Source: Anaerolineales bacterium (GTDB taxonomy: Bacteria > Chloroflexota > Anaerolineae > Anaerolineales > Villigracilaceae). From it: a DNA stretch of 64,000 bases. Numbering within the stretch: the stretch's first letter is position 1; each line of letters starts with the position of its first letter. Made by a program: the position numbers and the translations under genes. Location of the stretch: positions 1-64,000 of the forward strand of contig JAUXUL010000050.1 in the NCBI GenBank assembly GCA_030680795.1, written 5' to 3'. The notes under the pieces are model-generated. The model was not told the origin of the DNA, did no database searches, and worked only from the letters and a program-made list of their open reading frames with translations. Shown here one piece after another: positions 35,317-44,131 of this stretch.

Positions 35317-36795
35317 TTATGGGTATATCCAATCCTCGAATAAATAGGCCAGGTCGCAGCCGCATTGCGTTTCGGCCGCGGTTCTTAATGTCTCGGTGGT
35401 GCCAATTCCCCAGGCGTTATTTTGCACATAACTTTTGATGAATGTATCAAAAGCTTCTTCGTCCAGTTTTTCCCGCAGGGCTTCAAAAAACAAAGCGCCG
35501 CGCCCATATACAATTCCGCTGTATTCCGCATCTGAATAATCGCGTACAGGCAAACCGACGGGTATTATTTCATTCCCAATGCGGCTCCATCTGTCTTCAA
35601 GGTCCGCGCGAAAACCTGCTTTTCCGGCCTGCCCGTATTCATCCGTGAAATATTGCAGGGTGGCAAATTGTGTCAGTGACTCGTCCAGCCAGGGTTCATC
35701 CAACTGATCATTGCCGACCAGGTTGTAAAACCATTGATGCGCCACTTCATGCGCAATCGTGGCTTCCAAATATTCGTTATCAGGTTCGATGATCCATTTG
35801 GTGATGGCGATCAGGCCGGGATACTCAATTCCCAACACGTAAGTGGGTGTGGAAACAAATTCCAACTCGGTGTATGGAAAGGGCGCATAGCGTCCGCCAA
35901 AGATCTCAAGCGAACGCGCGGCCACCTCTAGCGCATATTCTGCGCCGGTCTGCAAATCATCGGGCGCGTAAAATCTCAATGTGACGCCATTGACTTCCTT
36001 CGTGAAGACTTCGTATGCGGGACTCGCCGCCAGATAAAAATCACGCACTGGTCCCGCCTCATACCTGACCTTTTGTCTGCTCCCGTTACGCTCCGCGTGA
36101 CTGCTGACCTCCCGCCCCGTGCCAACCAGCGTAACCGTTTTTGGCGCATCCACTGTGACGACAAAGAAGGACATATCTGCATAAATCAGATCGCCTGTTT
36201 GCGGCGGGATCTCAACATTCCAGCCTTCGTCGTCGTTGACTGCGATCATCGGATAAGCATGCGCGAGCGCGAGCACATCATCGTAATAGGCTTGCACGCC
36301 ATAATTAAGCTCCACACTTTGTGGGATGGTGATGTTAAAGACCATGCTCAGGGTGATGTTCTCTTTTGGTTCAAGCGATTTTTCAAAAGGGATGATGAGC
36401 AGGCTGTTGTTGAGTGAATATTTTGGGGTTACAGCATTTCCGTTTACTTTTACATTCTCCACCAGCATTTTACCGCCCAAAATGTTGGGGAACAAGCGGA
36501 GTTGTATCTCACTCAAACCTACCTCTTCCGTGTTGGTGTAGATTACCTTTTCACTGCCTGAGACATGAACCAGGTCATCGGCGATGATAAATTCAATGGA
36601 ATAAAAACTTGCGTCAGAAAGTTCCTGCAATATGCCATGATATTCAGGAGTGAGTCCGCTTTCAAAATCGGGTGGATCTGTGGGTGAGAGGGTCGGTAGG
36701 ATCGGCTCGGGCTTGGATTCCGCTTGTTGTCTGAGGAGCAGGCAAGAGGTCAGATAAAGAAGCGCGAGGCTCGAGAGCAGGAAAAACCTCTTCAT
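35317..36795 (-). CDS. M1 family zinc metallopeptidase lipoprotein
   Basis: 492 residues. N-terminal lipoprotein-type signal (MKRFFLLSSLALLYLTSC, Cys18), M1 N-terminal beta domain, then the gluzincin site HEVAHQWFYN near residue 343 with the downstream zinc ligand in DEPWLDESLTQF. The GxMEN exopeptidase motif of classical aminopeptidases is replaced by GIEYPGL. Family role: zinc-dependent removal of N-terminal residues. Its ATG overlaps the upstream gene stop (ATGA). Confidence 0.9.
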   Translation of the reverse strand: MKRFFLLSSLALLYLTSCLLLRQQAESKPEPILPTLSPTDPPDFESGLTPEYHGILQELSDASFYSIEFIIADDLVHVSGSEKVIYTNTEEVGLSEIQLRLFPNILGGKMLVENVKVNGNAVTPKYSLNNSLLIIPFEKSLEPKENITLSMVFNITIPQSVELNYGVQAYYDDVLALAHAYPMIAVNDDEGWNVEIPPQTGDLIYADMSFFVVTVDAPKTVTLVGTGREVSSHAERNGSRQKVRYEAGPVRDFYLAASPAYEVFTKEVNGVTLRFYAPDDLQTGAEYALEVAARSLEIFGGRYAPFPYTELEFVSTPTYVLGIEYPGLIAITKWIIEPDNEYLEATIAHEVAHQWFYNLVGNDQLDEPWLDESLTQFATLQYFTDEYGQAGKAGFRADLEDRWSRIGNEIIPVGLPVRDYSDAEYSGIVYGRGALFFEALREKLDEEAFDTFIKSYVQNNAWGIGTTETLRTAAETQCGCDLAYLFEDWIYP

Positions 36796-37157
36796 TTGAT
36801 TCTTTCTTTTAAGTAGTTTAATGCCCGGGCGAGGACATCATCCACATTTAATGCGTTCGTATCAATCACCAGGTCTGCGTGTTCGCGCGCGTGCGAGAGT
36901 CTTCGTTGTTGTTCCTCATAATCCTCAATGCCCCAATTCAATTTTCGGCGTGAGGTGGAATTTTCGAACGAGCTTTGCAAGAAGATCAGGATATTTGGCT
37001 TTGTGATGAACCGCCACATATGCTTGACGTAGGAGTGTTCCTGTGCAATATGGCGGCAGCGATAACCGTGTTTTTCAAGCCCCGCAACCAGCGTGGATTT
37101 TCCCGACCCGCATGGGCCGACTACTCCGATGAGCGGCTGACTGTCATCTGCCTTCAT
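36792..37157 (-). CDS. Small P-loop NTPase/kinase-like protein
   Basis: About 121 residues. Walker A GPCGSGKST near residue 14, then HIAQEHSYVKHMWRFI and NWGIEDYEEQQRRLSHAREHADLVIDT. The layout resembles small nucleoside or shikimate-type kinases, but the family is not certain. Start is uncertain: ATG 37157 (MKADDSQPLIGVVG) is used; a TTG at 37196 is also in frame. Sits between the PPM phosphatase and the M1 peptidase and overlaps the latter, so probably one operon. Confidence 0.75.
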   Translation of the reverse strand: MKADDSQPLIGVVGPCGSGKSTLVAGLEKHGYRCRHIAQEHSYVKHMWRFITKPNILIFLQSSFENSTSRRKLNWGIEDYEEQQRRLSHAREHADLVIDTNALNVDDVLARALNYLKERIK

Positions 37158-37217
37158 TGTCGTAAGGCAGTTTTTACAGTTGTTGCGGGCCGCCAAACAT
37201 GGTTGCCGGTTCTATAT

Positions 37218-37931
37218 TTATTTTTGTGCATTGATCGGAAGCCTGACACTCATGCGGCGAACATCATCACCGCTGCGCGCAGATACTTTGAGGACCAGCA
37301 CGCTGATGTCATCGGCCGGGCGGTTGTCATCCAGGCTGACTGCGTGGGCAAGCAGTGTGTCGGCGAGTTGTTGCGGAGGAGGATCCTGATCTTCCAGCAT
37401 GGAGCGGAGGGCTTCGCTGATATTCATCGGTTGACCGTGTCTTTCACCGGCGTGGCTGATTCCGTCACTGAAAATCACGATAGTTAATCCGGATTCAATT
37501 CTAAGCTCGGTGATGACCGGGCGAACATTGCGGGAGGTTCCAAGTGAAACACTTTCTTCATTGTGTGAGTCTATTTGCTCGCCGCGGCAAATGAACATCG
37601 GGGCAGGGTTGTTTCGGGCGAGTACAATGGTCTGGCTATGCAAGTCCACCGAGGCGATGTTTAACGTGCATGTAACTTTTCCCGCTTTATCCGCAAATAG
37701 CGCATCCGATGCGGCGCGCGCCGCTGCGCCGTCGCGCACCCCTTCTGCGATCAATCCGATCACTTTGCGCACGACCAGCATTGAAACTGCTTTTGCGCCG
37801 CGGCCGCTGGTTTGGCCATCCGCCAGCACGACAGAGATACCGCCAGTGGGGCGCTCCACCACTTCGAGCGTGTCACCGCTTTCGGAGACCGCGTATTTAT
37901 TGACCTTGGCAACCGCAATTTGAATTTCCAT
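37218..37931 (-). CDS. PPM/SpoIIE-type serine phosphatase
   Basis: 237 residues from ATG 37931 (MEIQIAVAKVNKYAV). Single PP2C-like domain with the metal-site motifs VVLADGQTSGRGAKA, IVIFSDGISHAG and RPADDISVLVLKV. No sensor domain or membrane segment is attached. SpoIIE-type phosphatases often act on anti-anti-sigma factors; no such partner is visible here. Divergent from rpmF, sharing an intergenic region. Confidence 0.88.
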   Translation of the reverse strand: MEIQIAVAKVNKYAVSESGDTLEVVERPTGGISVVLADGQTSGRGAKAVSMLVVRKVIGLIAEGVRDGAAARAASDALFADKAGKVTCTLNIASVDLHSQTIVLARNNPAPMFICRGEQIDSHNEESVSLGTSRNVRPVITELRIESGLTIVIFSDGISHAGERHGQPMNISEALRSMLEDQDPPPQQLADTLLAHAVSLDDNRPADDISVLVLKVSARSGDDVRRMSVRLPINAQK

Positions 37932-37957
37932 TAAAACGATTTTACTTCGAATTCGCC

Positions 37958-37986
37958 TTGACGTCACTGCCTCATGCCGATATAAT
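37958..37986 (+). promoter_or_regulatory. Promoter of rpmF-fabD
   Basis: TTGACG (37958-37963), a 17-base spacer and a perfect TATAAT (37981-37986). Transcription would start near 37993, about 74 bases before rpmF. Confidence 0.8.
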
Positions 37987-38066
37987 CAGCGGGCTTCATA
38001 GAAAAAACCAATCCAGACGGGCATGATCATCGCCCGTCTGATGTATGTATAAAGGAGAAAGAATTC

Positions 38067-38267
38067 ATGACCCCACATCCGAAGCGCAAACATTCCAAGG
38101 GACGCCGTGATCGCCGCCGTGCACACGATGCCTTGAGCGCGGTAAACACAGTCGCCTGCTCCAATTGCGGAGTCAAGCGCCTGCCTCACACGGTTTGCTC
38201 GAATTGCGGGTACTATAGAGGCCGCGAAGTTATTCAGGTCAAAAAAGAAAAGAAATCAGCAGAATAG
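38067..38267 (+). CDS. rpmF: 50S ribosomal protein L32
   Basis: 66 residues: basic N-terminus HPKRKHSKGRRDRRRAHDAL and a zinc ribbon CSNCGVKRLPHTVCSNCGYY with two CxxC pairs, so a zinc-type (C+) L32. AAGGAG precedes the ATG. Followed by fabD, the usual rpmF-fatty acid synthesis linkage. Confidence 0.97.
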   Translation: MTPHPKRKHSKGRRDRRRAHDALSAVNTVACSNCGVKRLPHTVCSNCGYYRGREVIQVKKEKKSAE

Positions 38268-38377
38268 GGAGGAAGTTATTACACTCCTGCAAAACGGGTC
38301 GTGACATTCACGGCCTGTTTGTGTTTTAATGCTTGGGTTGAGTAGCGAAACATATCGAGACCAAATTCGGAGGCTTC

Positions 38378-39319
38378 ATGAAACTTATTTTCCAAAACAC
38401 CGCTTTTATTTTCCCAGGACAAGGCTCGCAAATTATTGGCATGGGCAAGGACCTTGCCGTGCAATACCCCGCCGCAAAACAGACCTTTGAAGAGGCTGAT
38501 TCCATTCTCGGCTATTCACTATCAAAAACCATGTGGGCTGGACCCACTGCCGACTTAAACGACACAGTCAATACCCAACCCGCGCTCTACGTCCATTCAC
38601 TCGCGGTTTTTCGTGCTTTTTCGCTTCTTTATCCGCGCCCTCAGCCTGCTTCACTGGCCGGACATTCGCTTGGCGAGTTATCTGCTCTGACCGCCTCTGG
38701 AGCATTAGCCTTCGAGGACGGACTTCGTCTCGTTCGCAGGCGTGGCGAGTTGATGAAGCGCGCCGGCGAATTGGCGCCCGGGGGTATGGCCGCCATCCTC
38801 GGATTGGATATTCCCACGCTGGATATGGTCTGCGCCGAAGCGAGCGCTCCTGATGAATTTGTGCAGGTTGCCAATGATAATTGTCCAGGACAGGTTGTGA
38901 TCTCAGGAGCAAAAACTGCTGTGGATCGTGCGATGGAAGGCGCAAAAGCTGCCGGCGCAAAACGCGCTTTGCCTTTGGCTGTTTCGATTGCCGCGCATTC
39001 ACCGTTGATGGCCCCGATACAGGAAGAATGGAATGATGCAGTCAACAGCACTAATTTTTCAGCATTACAGATACCAGTGATTGGCAATGTCCATGCAGCG
39101 CTATTGACTGATGAGGCCTCCGCCCGCGCTGACATCATGGCTCAAATGCAATCGCGCGTTCGCTGGACAGAATCTGTGAATTTTATGATCTCGAAGGAGA
39201 TAAACACTTTTGTAGAAGTAGGAACTGGTACAGTGCTTAGCGGCCTGATCAAACGAATTGCAGATGGAATGACTATTTTGCCATTAGGCAATCCACAGGA
39301 TTTTGCAGATCTGGAATAA
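38378..39319 (+). CDS. fabD: Malonyl-CoA:ACP transacylase
   Basis: 313 residues. FPGQGSQ at the N-terminus, nucleophile in GHSLGELSAL, arginine in VRRRGELM, histidine in SIAAHSPLM, and the C-terminal FVEVGTGTVLSGL. Transfers malonyl from CoA to ACP, starting fatty acid elongation. GGAGG lies 6 bases before the ATG. No further fab genes follow; a terminator does. Confidence 0.95.
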   Translation: MKLIFQNTAFIFPGQGSQIIGMGKDLAVQYPAAKQTFEEADSILGYSLSKTMWAGPTADLNDTVNTQPALYVHSLAVFRAFSLLYPRPQPASLAGHSLGELSALTASGALAFEDGLRLVRRRGELMKRAGELAPGGMAAILGLDIPTLDMVCAEASAPDEFVQVANDNCPGQVVISGAKTAVDRAMEGAKAAGAKRALPLAVSIAAHSPLMAPIQEEWNDAVNSTNFSALQIPVIGNVHAALLTDEASARADIMAQMQSRVRWTESVNFMISKEINTFVEVGTGTVLSGLIKRIADGMTILPLGNPQDFADLE

Positions 39320-39346
39320 TTCCGGCAAAAGCTTAAAAGAAAAAAC

Positions 39347-39375
39347 AACCTCCGAAAAAACTCGGAGGTTTTCTT
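39347..39375. terminator. Terminator between fabD and the SET gene
   Basis: AACCTCCGA (39347-39355) pairs with TCGGAGGTT (39362-39370), followed by TTCTTT; an A-rich stretch on the other side lets it serve both convergent genes. Confidence 0.88.
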
Positions 39376-39381
39376 TATATC

Positions 39382-39972
39382 TTATTCATACACAGGAGCT
39401 GCAATTGGCGTTGCAATCCCCGCTGTTCTTTCCATGCGTATACTGCGGGCAAAAGCGCGTTTCTCTGCGCGTTGCGCATCGATCCTGCGCTGGACATGCG
39501 GCGCAAAAAAACCCGCATAGCTTTTCTGAAGTTCAGGCTTTTGCCAGTCATTGCCGCCGACTAACCCGCGGCAATTTGCGCTCCCACACTCACAATCAAA
39601 TTCATCGTAGGGCATGGTGTCGCTCATGGCATAATCGAAACAAACCTCTTCGCCAATATTGATATCTCGCATTGCTACGAGTCCGATCTGACCCGAAAGA
39701 CCTGCATTCGGATTACAGGAATGATTGACATAATCTCCTTCACCAATGGGGCGCGGCACCAGGAAATGACGATCTTCTACCTGGATGCACAAACTGCGCT
39801 CACGGTCTGGAAGGTGAATGAAGGCGTCCCATTCATAGACGACGCCCCCGAAAACGGCAACGAGCTCTCCCTTATTAATAGGATGCATTGCGTAAATGCC
39901 GTTTCCACTGCCTGTGGTTTTCGGGCGGACTTCCACCTTAGAAGACAGATTGGAACTTGGTTGCTTGGACAT
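39382..39972 (-). CDS. SET-domain protein lysine methyltransferase-like
   Basis: 196 residues. SET motifs: GSGNGIYAMHPINKGELV, YVNHSCNPNAGL (the SAM/NHSC motif), GEEVCFDYAMSD, and a post-SET cysteine cluster CECGSANCRG that normally binds zinc with a Cys of the SET core. Such proteins methylate lysine side chains; bacterial targets are mostly unknown. A second, smaller SET protein is at 51646-52134. A weak region upstream; single gene. Confidence 0.88.
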   Translation of the reverse strand: MSKQPSSNLSSKVEVRPKTTGSGNGIYAMHPINKGELVAVFGGVVYEWDAFIHLPDRERSLCIQVEDRHFLVPRPIGEGDYVNHSCNPNAGLSGQIGLVAMRDINIGEEVCFDYAMSDTMPYDEFDCECGSANCRGLVGGNDWQKPELQKSYAGFFAPHVQRRIDAQRAEKRAFARSIRMERTAGIATPIAAPVYE

Positions 39973-40283
39973 TCATAAAACTTCCTTTCGATATGTGAAT
40001 AAAAGATGAACAGCGTCCTCCCCGCTGATCGAGCCGGGAAAAACGCCATTGATTTTTTAATAATACATTAAATATTCAGCATGTAAAGGTTTTTAATGGC
40101 GTAAATTGTTTTGTGATTATTAAGGATTAGTCATTGAAATACCCCTTGCAGGTCAAAAAAACTTTTTCAAAGCCGATCAAACTGCAAAAACGTTAACGTC
40201 ATTTTATGAGACGGGAAAACTCAGTACGCTTCAAGTCCGCCGAGACCTGCTCCAAACCTTTTGGCATGGTCATTGGCTTGAAG
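39973..40283. other. Gap, no gene seen
   Basis: 311 AT-rich bases between the divergently placed start of the SET gene and the end of the pseudokinase gene. No hairpin with a T run, tRNA or convincing frame is visible; TATTAAAAAATC-like AT runs near 40050-40080 may belong to the SET gene promoter. Confidence 0.4.
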
Positions 40284-42263
40284 TTATTCTGTCCACTGAG
40301 GGTCCCAGTCTGGTTCGGGATGGTTGGTGAGTTGTATTTGATTTGTTCCATCCGCGCGCATGATGTAAAGATCTGCCTGGTCATCATTACGCAGGGAGTT
40401 GAATACGATATAAAGACCGTCCGGTGAGTAAGATGCGCCGGCGTTATTGCCGCCATCGGTGAGTCGGGCGTAATTCCCCGTCCCTGCCTCAAGTTTGAAA
40501 ATATCCTTATCTCCAAATGGGCCTGCATAAATGAGAAGGTATTTGCTGTCTGGCGACCAATCAATGCTGCCGCCGATGCCTCTCAATCCCTGCGAAAGGC
40601 GCAGATGGTTTTTGCCATCTGTATCCATGATGAAAATTTCATACTCCTGCGGAACCCCAACGGACATGGCGTAGGCGATCTTTTCTCCGTCGGGTGACCA
40701 GGAAGTTGCGACAACGGTGTTTGGGCCCGCATATACGAGGTGCGGATTCAACCCATCTGCATTTACCATCCAGATCGATGTGGGTCCATCGGATGCGCGA
40801 TTTGCAAAAACGATCCTGCGTCCATCTGGGGAATAGTCAGGAGAAACCACGTTGCCTATATTTTTCGTGATTTGAAATAATTGTTTTTCACTGAAAAATA
40901 AAAGATAAAGGTCAAACGAGCCATTGCGGTTGGATGAAAATAACAAAGACCCGCCATCCGGTGTGAAGACGGGGTAGTAATTGCTGGCTTGCATGTCGGT
41001 CAGTTGCGAGAGGCCGCTGCCGTCGCGGTTGATCATACAGAGTTGGTTGAAATCCCCGCGGGTGCAGGTGAAGGCGATCCGTCCGCCGTGCGGGTCTGTG
41101 GATTTGGGTAGGGGAGTGAATGTGGGTGGCGGGGTGTAGTCTGATGCGAAGGGTGTGAATTGCTGAGGGGTGGCGATGGAGATTTCAGCAGGGCGCACAA
41201 ACCAGAAGAATGAAAAAAGGACTGCGGACAAAATGAATAGAAGTATCGGGGCAATGCCAATGCGCGTCCTTTTCTTTTTTGAGACTGTCAGCGAGGCCAG
41301 GCGGTCCTCCAAAGGCGGGGTGTCTGCGCTGAGGAGCTTGAGTTTGGGGGGCGGCAGGAACTGCCACTTCCCAAGAATCGATGAGGTGATAGGAGCAGTT
41401 GTCGGCGTGGCCTGAAGCGGAATTTCGTCCACAGCAACATGCGCGGCCAGGGCAAGCGCTGAAAGCAACTCGGTGGTTGTCTTGAGGCGGTCGCCTGGAT
41501 TTTTGCGAAGCGCCCACAGGATCATACGCGAGAAATGATCTGGGATTTCTTGATTGAGCGAGATGGGCGTGGGGGGTGACCCATCAAGATGTATTTTACG
41601 AATGGCATCGTTGGATTTGGGTGCGCGTTTTCCATTGATCCATGTGCCTGTGATCAGTTCGTAAAGGATGACGGCCAGCGCGTATGTATCCGCAGCGGTA
41701 TCAAGCGGCTGGCTTTTGAGCTGCTCAGGGGAAGTGTATGTTTGTGGATAGTTACTGAGTTTACTTGCAGCTTTCGCGCCAAGGGGATGCGCATCCGCAA
41801 TACCGCCAACTATAATTTCGCCGCGCTGGTTGACACGAATTAGTTCAGGTGCAAGATTGAGGTGTAAATAATATTGTTTGTGAAGCGCATCCAGCGCATG
41901 GCAAATGGCTTTTGCGTAGGTAAGCGCTTCGCCGACACTGACGGGCCCTTTTTCAAGCACATTGTTCAGAGATGGACCGTCAACCCATTCTTCAAGTAGA
42001 AAGGCGAGCGTGGGCGTCTGATATACACCCAGGTATTTAGTGAGATTTGGATGAGAAAAGCCTTGAAGTTTGACCGCCTCCGCTTCAAGATCCTTGATGA
42101 CTTCTGCGTTATCAGAAATTGTCTTTGCGAGCAGTGTCAGCGCCAGCGATCTGCCGCTGCGTTCATCTGTAGCGTGATAGAGTTCGCCCAGCGAGGTGAG
42201 CGTAATATATTCTTCAACGCGGTATTGGTTGAGGAGAGTTTTGCCTGTAATGGGTGAAGGCAT
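40284..42263 (-). CDS. Membrane pseudokinase fused to a PD40/TolB-like beta-propeller
   Basis: 659 residues. Residues 14-280 have the Ser/Thr kinase fold (HPNL, LLEEWVDGPSL, TSPEQLKSQ, DTYALAVILYELITG), but catalysis residues are lost: the glycine loop reads TLTSLGELY, the VAIK lysine is Thr43, the HRD motif is HLN (134-136) and the DFG Asp is Val152. One membrane helix (about 337-357) is followed by a Pro/Thr linker and four or five PD40 repeats (DYSPDGRRIVFAN, SWSPDGEKIAYAM, DWSPDSKYLLIY, SYSPDGLYIVFNS). Inference: an inactive cytoplasmic kinase domain coupled to an outer sensor or binding propeller. Single gene. Confidence 0.9.
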   Translation of the reverse strand: MPSPITGKTLLNQYRVEEYITLTSLGELYHATDERSGRSLALTLLAKTISDNAEVIKDLEAEAVKLQGFSHPNLTKYLGVYQTPTLAFLLEEWVDGPSLNNVLEKGPVSVGEALTYAKAICHALDALHKQYYLHLNLAPELIRVNQRGEIIVGGIADAHPLGAKAASKLSNYPQTYTSPEQLKSQPLDTAADTYALAVILYELITGTWINGKRAPKSNDAIRKIHLDGSPPTPISLNQEIPDHFSRMILWALRKNPGDRLKTTTELLSALALAAHVAVDEIPLQATPTTAPITSSILGKWQFLPPPKLKLLSADTPPLEDRLASLTVSKKKRTRIGIAPILLFILSAVLFSFFWFVRPAEISIATPQQFTPFASDYTPPPTFTPLPKSTDPHGGRIAFTCTRGDFNQLCMINRDGSGLSQLTDMQASNYYPVFTPDGGSLLFSSNRNGSFDLYLLFFSEKQLFQITKNIGNVVSPDYSPDGRRIVFANRASDGPTSIWMVNADGLNPHLVYAGPNTVVATSWSPDGEKIAYAMSVGVPQEYEIFIMDTDGKNHLRLSQGLRGIGGSIDWSPDSKYLLIYAGPFGDKDIFKLEAGTGNYARLTDGGNNAGASYSPDGLYIVFNSLRNDDQADLYIMRADGTNQIQLTNHPEPDWDPQWTE

Positions 42264-42371
42264 TTGCGAGTTAAACTTAAATAATTATCAGAATCGCAAA
42301 AACACCGATGATAGGCAGTAGACCTTTTCGGTGTGCAGGGAAATCGGACAGGGCATCCAATAATTTTGAGG

Positions 42372-43748
42372 TCATACTTCTTCCATGCCTCTTTCATCAA
42401 GATCTGTTAGCGTATTTTCAGCTTGCTTTGGCTTTGCCTGCCAGGGAGAGAATTGTGCCAAAAGTCTGCCGGGGATGCGCCCTTGCAGGACCATGCCGCC
42501 GCGCTCATGTTCAACGCGCTCCACCAAGCCAAGTTCATGGAAGAGGGAGATCAATGCGCCTTCCTTGTAGGGCAGCCTGACATGCACGGGGGTGTATGCT
42601 TCAAACAATTCTTCATGGATTAGATAAAGCAAGCCTGGTATGCCTGTGCCAGTTAATGCGGAAATGGCGACGGACTTGGGAAAGTTTTCTAAAACTTCAC
42701 GCGCGTTTTCTGGATGATTTAAGAGGTCTGCTTTGTTCAAGGCAGTCACCATGGGGATATGGTCTGCGTCTATTTCCGCCAGCGTTTCCTGCACCGCCTG
42801 GAATTGACCGAGCGCGTTGGGATGTGAAATATCCACGATATGCAGCAGCAGGTCGGCTTCTGCAATTTCCTCGAGCGTGGCGTGAAATGCGGCCACCAGT
42901 GAAGTGGGTAACTTTTGAATGAAACCCACCGTATCTGTGACCAGGGCCAAGTCATCGCCGGGCAATTGCACGCGTCGGGTGGTGGGGTCTAGTGTCGCAA
43001 ATAATTGATTAGCGACATAAACATCAGACTTTGCAAGCCGATTGAGCAAGGTGGATTTACCGGCATTGGTATAACCAACCAGTGCAACCGTGGGGATGCG
43101 CGAGCGTTTGCGCTGGGCGCGGTATCTCATGCGGTGGGCTTCCACTTTTTCCAGTTCGCGTTTGATGTGGGTAATGCGATTACGGATTCCGCGCCGATCC
43201 ACCTCAAGTTGTGTTTCGCCGGGTCCGCGCAGGCCGACTCCGCCTGTGGAGCCGGCGCGTCCACCCCCGCCGCCAGCTTGTCTCTCAAGGTGAGTCCAGG
43301 CGCGGGTCAGGCGTGGGAGGTTGTATTCGTATTGAGCGAGTTCTACTTGCAGCATACCTTCACTGGTGTGGGCATGCTGCGCGAATATATCGAGGATGAG
43401 CGCAGTGCGGTCAATCACGCGGATGGTCAGCCCAAGCGCTTTTTCCAATTCGCGTTGATGGCGCGGCGAAAGTTCATCGTCAAAGATGACTACATCAGCC
43501 AGGGTCTCCTCGGCCAGCGCTTTTAATTCGGTGACTTTGCCCGGACCAATGTAGGTCTCAACATGCGGACGCTGTAATTTTTGAGTTAGTTCACCGACGA
43601 CATCCACGCCGGCGGTATCTGCCAGCAGAGCAAGTTCTGCGAGTGAATCTTCAAGGGTGAGAAGTTGTTGTTTGCCGTAGAATTCAACACCGACGAGAAA
43701 AGCACGTTCACGCGGCGGGGTTGTTGGTTGAGGGATTTTCTTTGTCAC
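42372..43748 (-). CDS. hflX: Ribosome-associated GTPase HflX
   Basis: 458 residues from GTG 43748 (VTKKIPQPTTPPRERAFLVGVEF), with GGAAG upstream. HflX N-terminal domain, glycine-rich linker GGGGGRAGSTGGVGLRGPGETQLEVDRR, and a GTPase domain with GYTNAGKST, DTVGF and NKADLL. It splits stalled 70S ribosomes after stress. The frame is open upstream to 44165, but that stretch contains an interspersed repeat and no family sequence, so I reject it. Confidence 0.92.
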   Translation of the reverse strand: MTKKIPQPTTPPRERAFLVGVEFYGKQQLLTLEDSLAELALLADTAGVDVVGELTQKLQRPHVETYIGPGKVTELKALAEETLADVVIFDDELSPRHQRELEKALGLTIRVIDRTALILDIFAQHAHTSEGMLQVELAQYEYNLPRLTRAWTHLERQAGGGGGRAGSTGGVGLRGPGETQLEVDRRGIRNRITHIKRELEKVEAHRMRYRAQRKRSRIPTVALVGYTNAGKSTLLNRLAKSDVYVANQLFATLDPTTRRVQLPGDDLALVTDTVGFIQKLPTSLVAAFHATLEEIAEADLLLHIVDISHPNALGQFQAVQETLAEIDADHIPMVTALNKADLLNHPENAREVLENFPKSVAISALTGTGIPGLLYLIHEELFEAYTPVHVRLPYKEGALISLFHELGLVERVEHERGGMVLQGRIPGRLLAQFSPWQAKPKQAENTLTDLDERGMEEV

Positions 43749-43973
43749 TGATTTTTTCTTCCGATTGCGGTGGTTGTTGAAATTGTCACAAAAATTTGAG
43801 CATAGCTGGGTTTGCGGCTCTTTGCGCGTAGGCAACAGAGTGTGAAATTTTGAAATGCGCGTGACACAGGTTTCCATTACTACATAGCGCGCGAATTTTT
43901 TAGAGAAACTCTTGTACTTTGATTTGCTTAAGTTTACGCCTTGTTTAGATTTGTGACCATGTTTTTGTAGGAC

Positions 43974-44130
43974 GTCACTGCGAGGTGGTGGTTTCGACAC
44001 CAGCACTTGCGCCGCACTGCGTTCGTTGCACACTTGCCTTCGCGGACAGTGCCAGGGGTGCAGGTGAGTAGTCTCCCCGTAATAAGGGGATTGCTTCGTC
44101 GGGAAGAGCAAGAGCCCTCCTCGCAACGAC
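43974..44130. repeat. Interspersed palindromic repeat, GTCATTGCGAGG family
   Basis: Starts GTCACTGCGAGG (43974-43985) and ends CCTCGCAACGAC (44119-44130), an 11 of 12 inverted match. The centre has further short inverted words. It fills most of the 383-base gap between hflX and the M28 gene; the M28 stop lies just beyond its end. Confidence 0.8.
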
Positions 44131-44131
44131 A

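Noticed and set aside
36060-36110. Repeat-derived insert SHAERNGSRQK in the M1 peptidase
   Set aside because: The word CACGCGGAGCGTAACGGG looks repeat-like, but I cannot show that the residues are extra in this family.
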